A DNA stretch of 64,000 nucleotides from Viscum album (Eukaryota; Streptophyta; Magnoliopsida; Santalales; Viscaceae): the NCBI GenBank assembly GCA_963277665.1, contig OY728128.1:1863360988-1863424987 (forward strand), written 5' to 3'. Below, piece after piece: positions 24,167-38,689 of this stretch. A program made the translations under genes and the position numbers. The notes beneath the pieces were generated by a model. The model was not told the origin of the DNA. It saw only the letters and a program-made list of their open reading frames with translations, and ran no database searches. Numbering within the stretch: the stretch's first letter is position 1; every line of letters starts with the position of its first letter.

Positions 24167-27100
24167 GAATTTTGTATTCCATAAAAAATCATAAAATTCA
24201 ATACACGATGAAAACATTATCTTCCATATTTACAATCAAATGAAAAGTATAATTGGGGGTCCTATAATCATTCTTATAAAAATGTATTCTCCTATTTTTT
24301 TATGATTATTTCAGGAACACTTCTATGAGTGGGATGAAGTCACACAGTACTATTAGTAAGGAAATATTATTTCATAAACTCTCTATCCTAATTGTATAAT
24401 TCAGTGTATAAAACCATAGATATAAATCCATGGTTTTAAATAAATTCTATAAACCAAAAGGAAAGCTAAATCATGAGCCCAAATTCTAAATTATTGTTTT
24501 AGGGTTTAAAAATAATCATATTTATCATTCAAATGGTAAATCATAAAAACACATAAAAACTTATCATAATGTTCAGTTGAATGACATAGAGCTTCCCCAA
24601 TATAGTACAGTTCAAACTCCACCATGAACATGACAATAAATTTCTTTTTAGTATTGAATTTTTTGTGATTTTCATACCACAACTTCCAATTATACATAGA
24701 AATTCATAAGTTACACATTAACAATTTAGTTAATTTTTAATAGAGTTATCTCATCAATGCTCCCACATGAGATATTCTTGAAACTCTTTCATGTCTAACA
24801 ATATTAACGCAAAAGTATATAAACCCATGGGGTATGGAGGGACCTTATGTTTTCTTAGAAGTTACATTTATAAAAATTTCTTCCACATTATCTTGTCTTA
24901 AATTTTTTCATAGATTCATAATGAGCCTTTTATTCATTATTAGTTTTTTCTAATGTGTTATTTGTTTTCAAACATGATTTCAAACATATGCGGTAAACTT
25001 ATTTTCCTATTTAGTATTGGAAGAATTTATTTTTAATCCCCACAACTTCTTCATTATTTCTTCTTGGCTGGGTATATTTTACAAATATTTTTTTATCACA
25101 CACAATTTATTCACTTACGACTGTATCTTTCATTAATATCTAACATCTCTTCATATTTTCATTTTCTTGAAATGTTTTTGGTGAGTTAACTCTAAATTTT
25201 TCATATTTTTACCTCGTTGGTAGCATCGTCCAAAAAAATTAATCAAGAACTTAAATTTTTTTATATTGATTGTTTAGATGGTGTTGTGGTCAAAGAATTT
25301 TATTTTTGATAGTCTAATTTCATATTTTATCATATCTCCACCTTAATTCATGCCTCCATCTTTGCATTGTCATGTTATACTAGAAAGAATAACATTAATG
25401 ATAAAACTCCACAAAAACAAAATTATACATAGAACCTCATTATTTCATAATGACAGTAGGTATGCTCGATCTATTTTTTTATTAATTTTTATTTTACATA
25501 TTGTGAGTTTTTCATATTGGGGGAAAACCTTCTAGATGAATTAATCCATTATTCATTTGTGGGTAATGTTTTGTTATTTATTACATTAATTTTTACATGT
25601 TCATTATTCCATATAAATCCAACATTGTTATAGATAACATATTTACACTTATACTATCTACAATTAGGAAAAACTTTTAACTATAAAGCCTTCTTAACAT
25701 CAACTTGTAATGATTCAACATTACTTTCAACAACTTTGTTGAAGACTTCTATTGTTTAAATTAACTCAATTTGAGCTACAAGACACATTTATTTTGAATG
25801 AATTAATTATTCCACCTTAACACCCAGAATTTCACATATATTATTCATAATTTTATCAAATTATGCGATCTTAAATCCATTTTTGTAATCAATAAGTTTG
25901 GATTTTCTTTAATCAGGATCTTTATTTCCATTAATTTTTCTTCATCGGTTTTTTCATTCCTTCTAACGTAATTATCTAAATATAAATTTATAATATTTTT
26001 TTTAATATGTGTCACCTATTTTTTAAACATGTTATTTATTGTCAAAGGCGATATTTTCAATAAATTACATCCAACTTTTCATTTCTATCATGAGTTTCAA
26101 ATTTCATACAATTCTATCATTTATATTTTATTTAAAAATAAATTTATTTTAATTTATCTAACCACTGATATAACCATCAAATGAACTTTTATATTTCTGG
26201 ACTGTTGGAAAAATTCATATAAGATTTTTAGAAGATATTACATATTCCAACCCATAATATATTGATTAAAAAAATTATCGATCACTAGAAATCATATTTA
26301 AATTATCATAAGAAAACCTCTTATTATGATTATTCAACTTCTTTTCCATATACTTATTATTTTATTTAATTGATTTTGAATCAAAAAACATCTTCGTTGG
26401 AATGTTTCAAGAAAATTAAAACTATTTCAAAAAATAAAATCTTTTGAGTTATTATTTAAATTTACCATACAATATTACCCTTTTAAACATTATTTGAAAT
26501 AAATCCATCATTGTGTTGTTGTCCTATTTGACCTCCTCGTCTTTATGGTCAGGTGGTTTTGGTCCTTCTCTAACCCTAGGATAAACTCTTTTCTGCATCA
26601 ATTTATATCTTATCCCTTTCCATCTTCTTGAATGATGGTTTTTTCTCTTTTAATAATCTAGGAGAATATTTTGATGTTCATTATGCTGTAAATATTATTT
26701 GTATTTTATTTTATTGACCTTGTAATCAAATATTTATGTAATGTTTCACATCAAGCTCTTTGCAATTTATAGTTCATCCAAATTCTCCCCAAAACACTTC
26801 ATTCTACTAGAAAACTAATTTTCTCTTATAATGTAGTCATCAAAACAATAATCATTACCCATATTGATATCTTCAAATATTATTCATAGGATTTTTAAGA
26901 ATGGTTAATTGAATTTAATATTTTCCATATAATTTATTCTCATTTTATTACATATTTACCAAGAAATTTGGTGACACAATACATTAGTGGATACATTTTT
27001 GATAAATCTATCAATTTTTTATTTTGATACTTTCCCTCTATCACCATGTTCATCTTATTTATAAAATTCATAAGATAATTATCATAAAACGGTAGAAATA

Positions 27101-27271
27101 TAAATATAATTGAATCTCTCACTTTTACACCATGTGATAAGAGATTCAATATCATCCAATTTATCTATCCATGATAGTTCAAACAATTAATAATTGGAAC
27201 ACCACTATAGTTAACATAATTTATGATTTCTATACTCAAATATATGTTGAATCATTCATATGTGACTATTT
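24167..27271 (-). other. Element 3 internal region, no gene recognised
   Basis: Stops are frequent in all six frames. The longest minus-strand frame after the primer-binding site (26940-27155, 71 codons) has no gag motif. Short lysine/glutamate-rich fragments read on the minus strand near 25690-25960 could be an eroded gag coiled coil, but this is a guess. No reverse transcriptase or integrase motif was found. Confidence 0.5.
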
Positions 27272-27282
27272 CTCTGATACCA
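27272..27282 (-). other. Primer-binding site of element 3
   Basis: The minus strand reads TGGTATCAGAG, an exact 11-base match to the initiator tRNA-Met site, one base inside the LTR edge at 27284. Confidence 0.85.
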
Positions 27283-27283
27283 C

Positions 27284-30200
27284 TGGTGGTTCCTGGATTT
27301 GTGTGTGATCCCTAAGATGGGAGGCGGAGAATAAATAGTCTATTTTTCGTTATACAATTTAATATATTTCAATTAAACAACAGTGGATATTTAAATTCTC
27401 ATTCAACTATTATTATGTATCTCAACACTTATTTAAATAATATTCCAAATCAAATTCAAATTAAACAATGATTCATATGGTTTAGTAAAAATAAATACAT
27501 ATTTATGTATTGTTTATTCCCCTAATACATATTCTCTAGTAAATTAGTTGTGAATTAAAATGGGTAATTGTTCATACCCCCAATTACAAGCTAGTAATTA
27601 CTACTATTTTTAATACAATTCCATCATTTGGTTACACACCCCAATTATAACCCTCTTCTTTCATATGGCTAGATCCACTATAGGATGATCTCTTGGTATT
27701 CATACATAAAAATAATGAATCTTGATTTCTTGTATACACTTCGAGAAACATTATTGATTGATGGTATTTCTAAAATATATTTGATCATCTTTGTTATATT
27801 ATTTTCCTCAGTGCAAAAATTCTTAGGAAATTATTCCATCATATAATAAAGTCTTTGTCACAATTATATTTGTGCAAGAGGTGCACTTGACTACTTAAAT
27901 ATTGTGTTATAAAATATATAACATGGATAATCCTTCCATTATTCCCTCTTAAATTATCTACTTATTTACAATTATATAACAATAAACATTTAATATATCT
28001 TGTCTTCTTCTACATTCATAACAGTACATGCATATGGAATAAAAAATAATCTTAATATAAGTTGTTTTAGATTATGTTTTTTTGGGAATAATATCTTTAT
28101 CACATTACAATATATGTGAAAATTCATGGGTTTTCATGTGTAACACAATTATACAATGGTATCTTAAAAATACATGCAAGACACTATATATCAAGAAACA
28201 TTATTAACAAGATCTTCAACTTCGCACATGTGATCTGCATTAATGATCTAGATGAACCTTTTCATCACCATGAAAGATTGGTATGGCTCATAGGTACATC
28301 TTCCTTGTTTAACTTATTGAGATATTATGGAGTTGTATCTTTCATTTTAATGGATAACCTAGGTTTCCCTTTGCAACCATTGAAATAATCACATGAGAAC
28401 TATTTTTATAAGTAGTTATCTCTCACTCTCTCTCACTCTATCATATATTTTGATAAAAATTCAATCTCTAGCCACAAAATCTCTTTTAAATCCCTAATTT
28501 ATCACCACCACTCACCCAATATTCTTCCAAGGTCATGTATTCCTAATAATATAAATATCTCAATGAATACAAAAACACACAATGTTTTTATGTACAAGAG
28601 TGGATACGCAATATTTATAACCACCAATTACCATCTATGATATTTTTTTAAAAAACATAATACATTAATCCTTTTATATATTAATTAAATTATCATTTAT
28701 AATATGAATATGGAATTTATATCTTCAATTTTACTTTCATGGTAAACAGAGTACCATACCCTATACAAATTGCTACTTCACACTTTTTCAATAGTGCACT
28801 AAAATTTTCATACCCATGAAATAATCACCTATGTAGTAGAAATGACTCTATGAAGCTCCCTAAAAAATTTGCTACAAAAATTACATCTAAAAATTACTAG
28901 GTATAACTACTTAAATATTCATCTACATTTAATATTCATTTATATATAAATGTGGAAATGTGGATCTCTCTTTTACATTTGGTTATGTGATTTTATTTTT
29001 AAAAACGGGGACATAGAAAATAGCTACATGAATTTTTAATCAAAATTAGGACATGTTATTTTCTCCTATAAAAAATATATATAATAAAATTCATATATGG
29101 ATTATTATTTAAATATAATCAAATTCATTTCGTTATTCTTCATCATTTCATGATTCATCATAGCAGGAATCAATATTCTTGCATGCATAAGATTCATCTA
29201 TAATACCGAATGGTATTTCATTTCCCTCACTAGTGATCATTACATACACCTATCTTATTTATGAATATTTTTCATTTATAATGCACAGAACTCAGATTTA
29301 GTGATATCAAGATGGAGTATTCCTTATTATTCACATTTAATCACTAGTTTCATGAATATATGTGACTTCTCAATATAATAAAATAATATGATAATCTTCA
29401 TGAACAATATAGACAGTTTGACCCAATACACATTCATTAGTATGACCATTATGCCACATATATGGTAGATTGACTGGGCACTGATGAACCATCAACAAAA
29501 AAGGTAGAAAAAAATGATCAGATGACTTTGATTTTACTGATCGAAAAGGATATGTTTTGTCAAAATGCTTAACACTGATGAACAGTATCTATGTCTTTTG
29601 ATCCCACATTTTAATCTCTCGTGATTTAGTGACACTAAATAAATTATCATTTTCCAAAATACTATCAGGATGTAAGTGGCAGATCTATAAATAAAATACT
29701 CCACACATTCTTCATAGGAGGCTGTAAATTTCATTTTCCCACCAGAACTCATCTCTAGTTCACATGTGTGCTTACCAGTGAAACATCATGCACTATTACC
29801 ACACACTCTTTCCTATCTATACAGTCCTTATACTTCCTCTGGACCCCTTGTTCGATGAACCTAACTATCTCCAATGCATGGTTGAATTTTCTACGAAAAG
29901 TCATCGTCGAGCTGGCCCGGTTGGTTTGTTCAGCTCTCTTATATTTTTGGGTAAAGGCAAATCAAGTTTATAACAAATATTCAACATAATCACCATACCA
30001 TTATAATCATATGTATCTGAACCAAAATTAATTATCCTTTATGAATGTACTATGTCATTTCATGTATATTTTTAATAGAATTATTCTAATTTATCTTGCT
30101 GTAAATTTTTCTTATTTAATAAAATTATTTAGGAAGTTTCTTTTTTAGTTTAAGATAAGTTCCAAATATCATTACATTTAATTGTGTATAATTTCCCATG

Positions 30201-30287
30201 TGAGACTATTACAATTCCTCAAGCATCAAAATCACATCCATCAAATCATATTGAATTATTAACAAAAAATGATACCATTGATAAATA
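27284..30287 (-). repeat. 5' LTR of element 3
   Basis: Partner of 21138-24154. The inner edge (TG at 27284) is set by the primer-binding site. The outer edge is set by alignment: the terminal CA has become TA. Overlapping short frames near 28116-28388 and 29768-29989 have no motif and align with frames broken in the partner, so they are not genes. Confidence 0.7.
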
Positions 30288-31810
30288 TAATTAATTGAAA
30301 AAAATATGAGGACATGTATTATTAAAAGGGAGGTTAATTCATTTTGTTTGTGTTAAAAAATTTGGGTAGTAATAATAATTTTCAATAATTTCATGTAATG
30401 GTATATTTTAAATTTAAAACATAATGAAAAATTTTGGATTGAAAATGAGAATCCTAAGTTAATGAGGATGATAATGAAATTAACTTGTAAGGATTTCATG
30501 GATAAATGTTAATGATGGATAATAAATATTAATTCTATGAGAAAGGAAAATCATTAAAACATTAATTATTTCCATGTGGAATATTTTCATTTCTATGATT
30601 TTTTTAATTTTTATTTTTATTTGATAATTTTTTCCAAATGAAGAATGTAAACTAATATATTTTAATGAATAAAATATTTTGATGTTATGATTGAAAATTA
30701 ATTATAATAATTTAATGAAATCATTAGAATTTTTAATGATTTATCATATAACACTTTGAAAACATTAATATAGTTAACTAAATAAAATATGATTAAATGA
30801 ACTTTAACTAGTTGTTCTTGAAAAAAATTTGGATGTAAACCATATATTTATATTAAATGAAATATGTTTTTGAATTTATATATCCTAACATTTTTATAAT
30901 GATAAATAGTATATGGATATTGTAGATAAATAACATATGCAGAGATAATTTTTTTATGAAAAGTAATGATTTTTATTATTTTTTGTAACATTTGTTCCAT
31001 TATAGAGATATAATAATTTAAATACATGGATATTAAAGTCATTTTTGAGGTAAAAAAATGTATTTTAAGATGATTATTATGTAAATATAAATAGTTAATA
31101 TCAATAGTTGGATTCTTAAATGTATAATAAGTAATTGAATTAATGATGAAGAAATACCCAACTAATGATTTATATAACCTTAATGGAGTTATGAGTATTT
31201 AATTGTTGACATGAAATTATAATATTATTTTAAGGAATGTTGATATTATCATTATAACTTAATGTTATGTAATCCATTATAAAAAATTTTATATTGATGA
31301 TACGACTAACAATTTTTTTTTGACACATTACAAACAATTATCACATAACATTATGGTGAGATGAATAACAAAATAAATTTTAATTAAATAATTATCATAT
31401 TTTCATGATCTAATAACATAAAACCCCAAGTGGAAAGATATTAATGTATTGCATACTACTATGATGGATGTTTAATATGACTAATATGTGAATCATTTTT
31501 TGTTGGTTTGATTTCTATGATTCACCCATGTATTTATTTTCATTCACTCATAGTGATGGGTTTCGGGTTATTTATGATACACAAGATTATGATAAATTAT
31601 TATTAAGTTGAATTTTTTTAAATCATTCTTAACCATATCTATTGTATTTATGTATACAAAAATGCAACTAGAACTTAGTTCCTTCTACTGATAAAATTGA
31701 ATTTTAGTTAGATTAGATAATTAGTTCAAACTCATGTAGAATCTTAGGAGAGATATAAATTTACTATAAAAATATATATGAATTTATTTTAATATAATAT
31801 CCAACGATAG
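30288..31810. other. AT-rich stretch, no gene seen
   Basis: No coding sequence, LTR edge or tRNA-like box was recognised. The frame at 30848-31042 is low complexity. Confidence 0.5.
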
Positions 31811-32640
31811 TCCATATAAGGTGAGTTATCAGAATGTAAAAATTATAATGGGACATGATAGAATATAATTATTTCTAATATATATTTTTTCTTATATCAA
31901 ATATGGTGTTACTATTTTGTGACTTCCATCGACTTGCAGGTTAGATAAGTTCCAACATTTGGGATGTGATGGAACTGATTTGATGGATTGTAATAAAATA
32001 TATCTCTTCACCAATGAGTAGGTTACAACTAATAGTTATTAAAACCAACTATCTCTCTAGTAGAATGTGGTTGATGATCACCATTTATAATTAGTATATT
32101 CCGATTGTTGGTATATATATATATGATGTTATTTTTGTGAGCTTGATGAAAGTGAAAATTTGTTTCCATGATATGACTTTTTCAAAACATTATTACATTT
32201 GATATTTATGTGTTTTTAGGGTTCTATAAATACCCCTTGTTTATTGATTATGCATGTAGAAATGTGATGTACAAGGGGGTGTCTCATTTATTAGGATGAC
32301 AATACTAATAATTACATCCCACCATTATATACACACTTGTTATTTTTTACTCTTATTTCAATAATGATTAGAATATATAAATATTGTATGATTATGGAGG
32401 ATAGAGATGAATAGTTTATGTGGAAGCAAGTGGTAGCGACTACTTCATTCATTCCTTCATTATTAGAACCAATTTTTCATTCTTTATTTTTTGGATGAGT
32501 TATATATTATGATGTATTATTCATTTTACATTACACTATATTATGGAGATATTTTTATTTATATGTTTTCCATTTTACATTGTTGATAATTATTATATAT
32601 TATGAAAAATGATTTTATATAACTATGATTGATGCCACAA

Positions 32641-34977
32641 TGTAGTGCCCTGACCCAGTTCGCCTCATGACCCCATGCACGCCTCCCCATATATCAGAGA
32701 CTGAGGACTAGAATTGAGGTAATGTAATTGTATAGTGGGGAGACTATACATTCATGATCTGGGTAAGACATAAAGATAAATAATAATGACAACCACTATA
32801 AATGGAAAATCATTTCAATACTGGAAGATAAACCATACAAATAAATAACATCAGTAAGATAAATACAAATATATAAAAATTATAATTGTACCATGATGAT
32901 ATATAGAAGGAAATCATAGGGGATATAGGGGAATAATAATATACATAATTATAAATCAAAAATATGAAAAGCCAAAAACATACCCCCACTAACATCCCAT
33001 GTAGAGGCTTGTTCCACTATTCTTGTACTCCATCTAAGAATAGAAAATAAGAAATTGTATGATGGGTTATTACCATTTTCCATAACATCCAGAAAGAGGT
33101 TTCTTTAGGTGCCATATGATGCTCGGATAGAGTGTGAGATATGCACTGTAGTCCACCACTAACAGTGCCTAGTAAAATCTTTTATGATCCTATAAAATGA
33201 GTTCTATGTAGATAAATCAATAGAAAAATAATAAGGAAATAGAAGAACATAGTTTCAGGTTCCTCGAGACATACACACAAACACTACCTACTACATCACT
33301 TGTCAAATATCATTGAATAAATGGTTGACCTATGATGATTTGGTGTATAAGTATAATTTTCTAAATATAATGAAGTTCATTTTGGAAATATTTGTGAACA
33401 ACATAGCGTGGCCATCTAAAGGAAATATTAACACGGGTCGAACCAAATCTTCTTCATTTTAATGGTGGTCAGGTCTTGTGGTTTATAACTCGAGTTGTTA
33501 GAATTTAATAAATGGGACTCTGATATAGTATAAGTAGATCCATAATAGAAATCCCAAGTATCTCTCAACAAGAACTATAAAATTATTCTCTTTATAATTG
33601 TTCATCCAATGAATCCGTTAAATGGAATCACAAGTACCAATTTTGACATGGTATAAGAAGGACCCTCTCAGATCATCCCTAGTATACTATATTGGGGACC
33701 ATGTAACCCTCATGACATGGTATTTCCATATTACCCATTGTGCATGTCAATGGTAATTCCTCTATTGAACTAGTACAACTCTTGGGTATTTAAAGAATCT
33801 TCCCAGTGGTATCATAAATGGTATTCTAAAAATAGAAACCATGTATCCCCACTACTATCTTAAGGTTCATTTAAATATTATAATTATAAATCATGAATAT
33901 CCTGTCCAATGTCACATTATGTTGTGGACCTTCTATCGACCTCATAATAATGTATGGGTATGGGTTTAAGCTACCATTAAATTGGTACAATTTAAGAATA
34001 ATTGAAAAAAGAATCCAACATCATCTCACGTGATGTAAAAGGTGGTTTAAAACAATTCAATGCATGGAGAAAATAGGTCATTGAGTAAGGCACACCGATA
34101 CAAGTTTCTTGCACTAGGGTGGTCACCAAATGATAGTAATTCATGGTATTTTAGACCATTTTAAGCAAGAGTTATCATTTAATATAATTTATCAAAAAAT
34201 TGGGAACACCCCCAGTTAATTTTGGGGTCTTAAACAATGAAGAATAATAAAATACAAAAATAAATTTATAAAAAAGGACTAGAAAAAATACCATATTACT
34301 GTAGTACTTTACATATCTATTATCATCCCTTAAATCAATATTCAATTGGGGAAATTAGAAGAATAGTCAAAATCCATGAAAAATGAAATAGGAGGTCAAA
34401 CCAAAATATTGTAAAATATGGAATGATAAATAGGGAAAGGATGGAAAAGGAATTAAAATCATTCCATTTTGGATCCAACATCAACAAAAATGACGAAAAC
34501 AAGTATTGGTTAAAGAAAAACTAAAGGAACATAGATAATGTTTGGTAGGAGTTGTTTCATGTGACTCCAAATAGATAAATATGAGGATCTATAAAAAATA
34601 GTCCCTTCCCCTGTAAAATATTTCCATGATTTTTACATTGTTTCTAAAATATATAAATGACATGTATTGTTTAAGTATGTGTATATATAATACACTTCAT
34701 GTAAAGAATGGGGATTAACCCGGTAAAAAAAATTCATGACATGCAAGGGGTCCAGACAGAAAAAAAACATGTATTTAAAGACATAATGTGTGTTTATAAT
34801 ACATGTCTTGTATTTGGCTTGAATCCCACATCTAGCATTCCAACTACTTTCTTCCAAGAAGAAAACCAACCAGACTAAGGACCTAGTCAAAAAGATCAAA
34901 TAAAAATAAGATAACTCAACAAATGTTTAATAATGTTTAAAATAATTCAAACCTCCTTAAAATTTCAGGACATTACC
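32641..34977 (-). repeat. 3' LTR of element 2
   Basis: Plus-strand start TGTAGTGCCCTGACC; end GGACATTACC, where the final CA has become CC. It aligns with 40781-43150 in long blocks, for example 32730-32990 with 40905-41165 and 34630-34977 with 42790-43150. Confidence 0.82.
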
Positions 34978-34992
34978 TCCTACCCTGCATAA
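34978..34992 (-). other. Probable polypurine tract of element 2
   Basis: The minus strand reads GCAGGGTAGGA next to the 3' LTR. Composition and position fit, but the tract is short and interrupted by T. Confidence 0.4.
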
Positions 34993-35739
34993 ACCAAACC
35001 ATCCCTGAGTTTCCATTCAATATGTAATGAATAATTTATTGAGAAATTTTCCTCTCACTAAGCATGTTAATCTTCCTCTCACTCATAGTTCTCCTTTTAT
35101 ACATGGTCATGCTGCAACAACAATATTAACAGAGGATATTTCATTCATGGAAGATCCTCCAAGACCCAATTAATGATAAATATCATATTCTCTACAAAGG
35201 ATGAATCAACTTCAATATCAATATAAATGGGGTTTAACAAGTGACATGGGTTAGAGTAATATGGTTTAATATCTAAAACCTGAATCATTTCAGGTCTATT
35301 GTGGTACCTCTAAGGTAAAGCTAGCTGATAGGATACCATCTTAATACTCTCTATGGTATCAAAATGATTGATGTAATGTGGTGAAAACATTACCGGTTTT
35401 TGAATTCTTTTATTATATAACATGGGAGAAATTAATATAATACATGATGTCCCAGTACAAACAACATTGGTTGGCTATGATGATCACAAAAAAAATTATA
35501 TCCTGACTAAGATGTGTCTATACACTTTTTTAATTTGTTATATATGCTCTAAAATTGTCTTAATGATATGAGGACCAGTAGTGGTTCCAAACCAATCTCT
35601 AACCATCACATGGGTGAATGACCTGACCTACTATAAGGTTCCTCCTATGGAACCATCTGGATAGTTTTCTGGGAAGCTATTATCGTAGGAAAACTCAACC
35701 AAAGGTATGTGTTTTTCCAAGAGAATCCAAAATCAATGA

Positions 35740-35900
35740 AAAATCCATGAACTTTTTCTCTAACACCTATATTGTATTCTCAGGTTGAACATCAGTCTGA
35801 GGGTGATATGATATACACAGTAGCACCTTTAAACTCAGGGATTTCAATAAATCTTGATTTACCATGGATTTGAACAAGTTTCCTGATCTAATATGATAGA
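35740..35900 (-). pseudogene. Integrase core remnant of element 2
   Basis: The minus strand reads SYHPQTDVQPENTI followed by a stop and VLE (35765-35812). This is the highly conserved block of the Ty3/gypsy integrase core, STAYHPQTDGQTE in active relatives, in which the final E is a catalytic residue. Upstream, SGNLFKSMVNQDLLKSL fits the part before it. Gly has changed to Val and the frame is stopped, so it is inactive. An overlapping plus-strand frame at 35988-36209 is a shadow. Confidence 0.8.
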
Positions 35901-37199
35901 ATAGGGAGCACCATGAAGTAATGCAACCAACTGAATAAACATACATGTATGATCATCAAATAAAATGGTCTCTTAAATACGTAAGAAGTGTACAAACATG
36001 TCCAACCTGTCGACGATCACTTATACTGCATCACTACATTATGTGGATCACAAAGAAACTATCACAAATTTCTTAGTTATATTGCCGCATTTCCACACAA
36101 GAATAAAAAGAGGATTCTGAAGTCTTGTAGGCCACTGGTGATCAAACATCACTCACTAACATGTGGAGCACTATGTGGTAAAACCTCTAATATTTCACAT
36201 CACACCTGACCACAAATACTAATGATTTATGTCTCAATAAATCTTAGTATGAATAGTGTGAACTTCCCAAATAGTGACCTGAAATTCCTTCAAAAACTAC
36301 TACAATATTTTTCTTAGAACCCATACATGACCCCGAATGTTCTAGATATCATCCTCATTGATAACCCCATGAGGTTGTTGGTCCCCACCAAAAATACATT
36401 CACAAATTAATAATCCTTTGGCATAAATAATATATATATCTATCAAACCCATAAAAATGGAACAAATTATTGATAAAGTTGCCAATATGGCCTTCCAATG
36501 AAATTCTTGAATCTTAAATTGAATATAAGAAAATATGTCATCAACTGAAACTCATAATTTGACACATGGATGGAATGTGTTTTATTTTTCTAGAAAATTC
36601 CTTTAGCTAATAATTTCTTCATTCCAGTTGTATATGCAATCACAAATTTGATTTTATATAGGCATTCTACCCACATGTGCTTTTGAAGATTAATTTCACA
36701 TTGTGTGTAAATGTATTTGATAATTTTATTTTCTTTGTAATTGATAAAATCCTCCTCAAAAAGATATTTCCCTCAGCCACATAAATCATGAACTATATCT
36801 ACTAGATTGAGGTCATGCATAGTGTATTTCTACATATTAGGCCTCACCCAGTGGGACCCATACTCTTAAACCTAATTTCACTACATCAGAACTACTCCCA
36901 AGAACAATTCTTCAAGAATCACCATAAACAATATAAGTTCTTTATAGATTTGGAATAATTAAGATCAATTTTGAAGTAAGTCTCCCTTTTAAATATGTAA
37001 AATATACATCACAAGATTCAAACCATAAGAATATCACATGCTTATTATTCAATATTTGAGTGGAGATTCTATATGGGATAAGACTTGAATGAAATGCATA
37101 TAATTTCCATCTTGACATCGAAACTACTTATATCAAGTAATATATTGGGCTTCTACCATGATACCATAATGAATTACTTCTCTTGGTTAATAGATACTC

Positions 37200-37690
37200 C
37201 TACATAAAAAATAATGTCTCCCAATAAGTGAACCTTATCGATCCAAAAGTGGAATTTGATGATCTTAGCATAAAACTAGTGCTCTATCAGTGTATTCATA
37301 ATGATTTCATGGTATTTAGAATTATATTACAAATTTTTACAATACATTATAATATCATCCAAGAAAAAACCATAAATAGTCATGATATGTGTGAAGAATT
37401 TGATTCCACGGGGCCTATAAAATTGCAAGCACATCCTTAAAACTACAGAGCATGAATAGATATTCATACAAGATGTACTCATTCTAGAGTGTTTTATGTG
37501 GTATGTATAACATTCTAACCTACACTTGATGGTATAATAACATCAAATCGATCCTAGATAAAATGATCACACCTCAGAGCTAGTCAATGAGGTGTCCAAT
37601 ATGTGAAAGTGGAAATTGGTTCTTAACCATATTCTAGTTCAAAAGATTTTAATCCACAAAAAATATGATGATACCAACTATATTCATAGA
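37200..37690 (-). pseudogene. Reverse transcriptase remnant of element 2
   Basis: The order of motifs on the minus strand is NQFPLSHIGHLID near 37665-37620, SRIDLMLLYHQV, then FFLDDIIMYCK at about 37337-37369, and FHFWIDKVHLLGDII near 37225-37270. These correspond to the finger, palm (the D of motif A, the DD of motif C) and connection parts of gypsy RT. The catalytic aspartates survive, but there are at least five stops. RNase H would follow at about 36400-36900, where I could not recognise it. Confidence 0.85.
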
Positions 37691-38689
37691 GAAAAGGATT
37701 GTTGCACCCCTTGGAAATGTATTGGGTTGTAAAAATCCCATGTCCTCAAATTCATACAACATTTTTTTGAGTTCCTAGAGCTTAGTATGTGCCATCCTAT
37801 ATGGAATAATCTACACCAGTGTAACTCTTATCATTAGATTGATTGTTTAATCCACCTCTCTCATAAGAGGTAAACAAGAGATGTTTTCAGGGAATATGTA
37901 CCTAAATTTATCCACCACAATACAGAATCCCATATGCTACATTCCATGATCACACATAATGAGACTATCCATAAGGGTTTTAACTCTACCCAACCCATTT
38001 TCTCAAGACCATACTGAGCTACATTTACATCACATTCACCATTATGAAAATATGTTCATCCATCGAGTGATGTAAAGGAAACCCACTAATGATAGAAATA
38101 TACATGTTCATCGAATGGAATAAACAAATACATCCCTAGAATTACTTCAAATATGGTCATATTGAGGAAAATAAAATTTTGCAAGAATATGTAAAATTCT
38201 CTATTAAGGATGCTCTCCTTTTACTATCACACATTCTCTAATCAAACCCCAAATATTGTGTTGCGAAACATGATGCAATAGATGTACTCTCTCTCTAGGA
38301 ACATACATTCCAACGATATCATAGATATAAAAGTTTTTTAAGAACCTATATTGAAGAATGTATATACTAAAGTAGAAGATACTATAATCGTACCTTGAAT
38401 CGCATTAGTCTATGAACCCTACTCCTTAGGATTTGGATGCACTATATAGATATAGCTAGATCAATGACCATGAGATACAACTTAGATACACAGATATGGT
38501 TTGCTCTTCTGGCGTTGTAGGTCTATAGAATGACTACCTCTACAATGACTAACTCCTCAGATATATTTTCTAGTAGTACACCATCTCCCATCATATCATG
38601 ATGCTATAGATCATATACATGAATGAAGTGCTAGTATGGATCCCATCTAATTATGCACTATATGGGAAATTTTGAAGCAACAATGAAGT

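Larger units (their letters stand above)
21138..30287 (-). mobile_element. Element 3: LTR retrotransposon without recognisable genes
   Basis: Two LTRs of about 3,017 and 3,004 bp align colinearly at a nearly constant offset of about 6.15 kb: 21138/27284, 21545/27690, 22330/28500, 22690/28845, 23735/29870 and 24110/30250. The right copy is preceded by a near-perfect initiator tRNA-Met primer-binding site (27272-27282, minus) and the left copy is followed by a polypurine tract (24155-24166, minus), so the element is in minus orientation. The internal DNA is only 3.1 kb and no gag or pol motif is visible, consistent with a LARD-like non-autonomous element. The LTRs are far more diverged than those of element 1. 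I see no clear target-site duplication (ATGAA on the left, TAATT on the right). Confidence 0.72.

Noticed and set aside
33801..33815. Plus-strand TGGTATCATAAA as a primer-binding site
   Set aside because: It lies inside the element 2 LTR, matches only eight bases, and is not next to an LTR edge.
35988..36209. 73-codon plus-strand frame inside element 2
   Set aside because: It is antisense to the integrase region of a minus-strand element and shows no motif.
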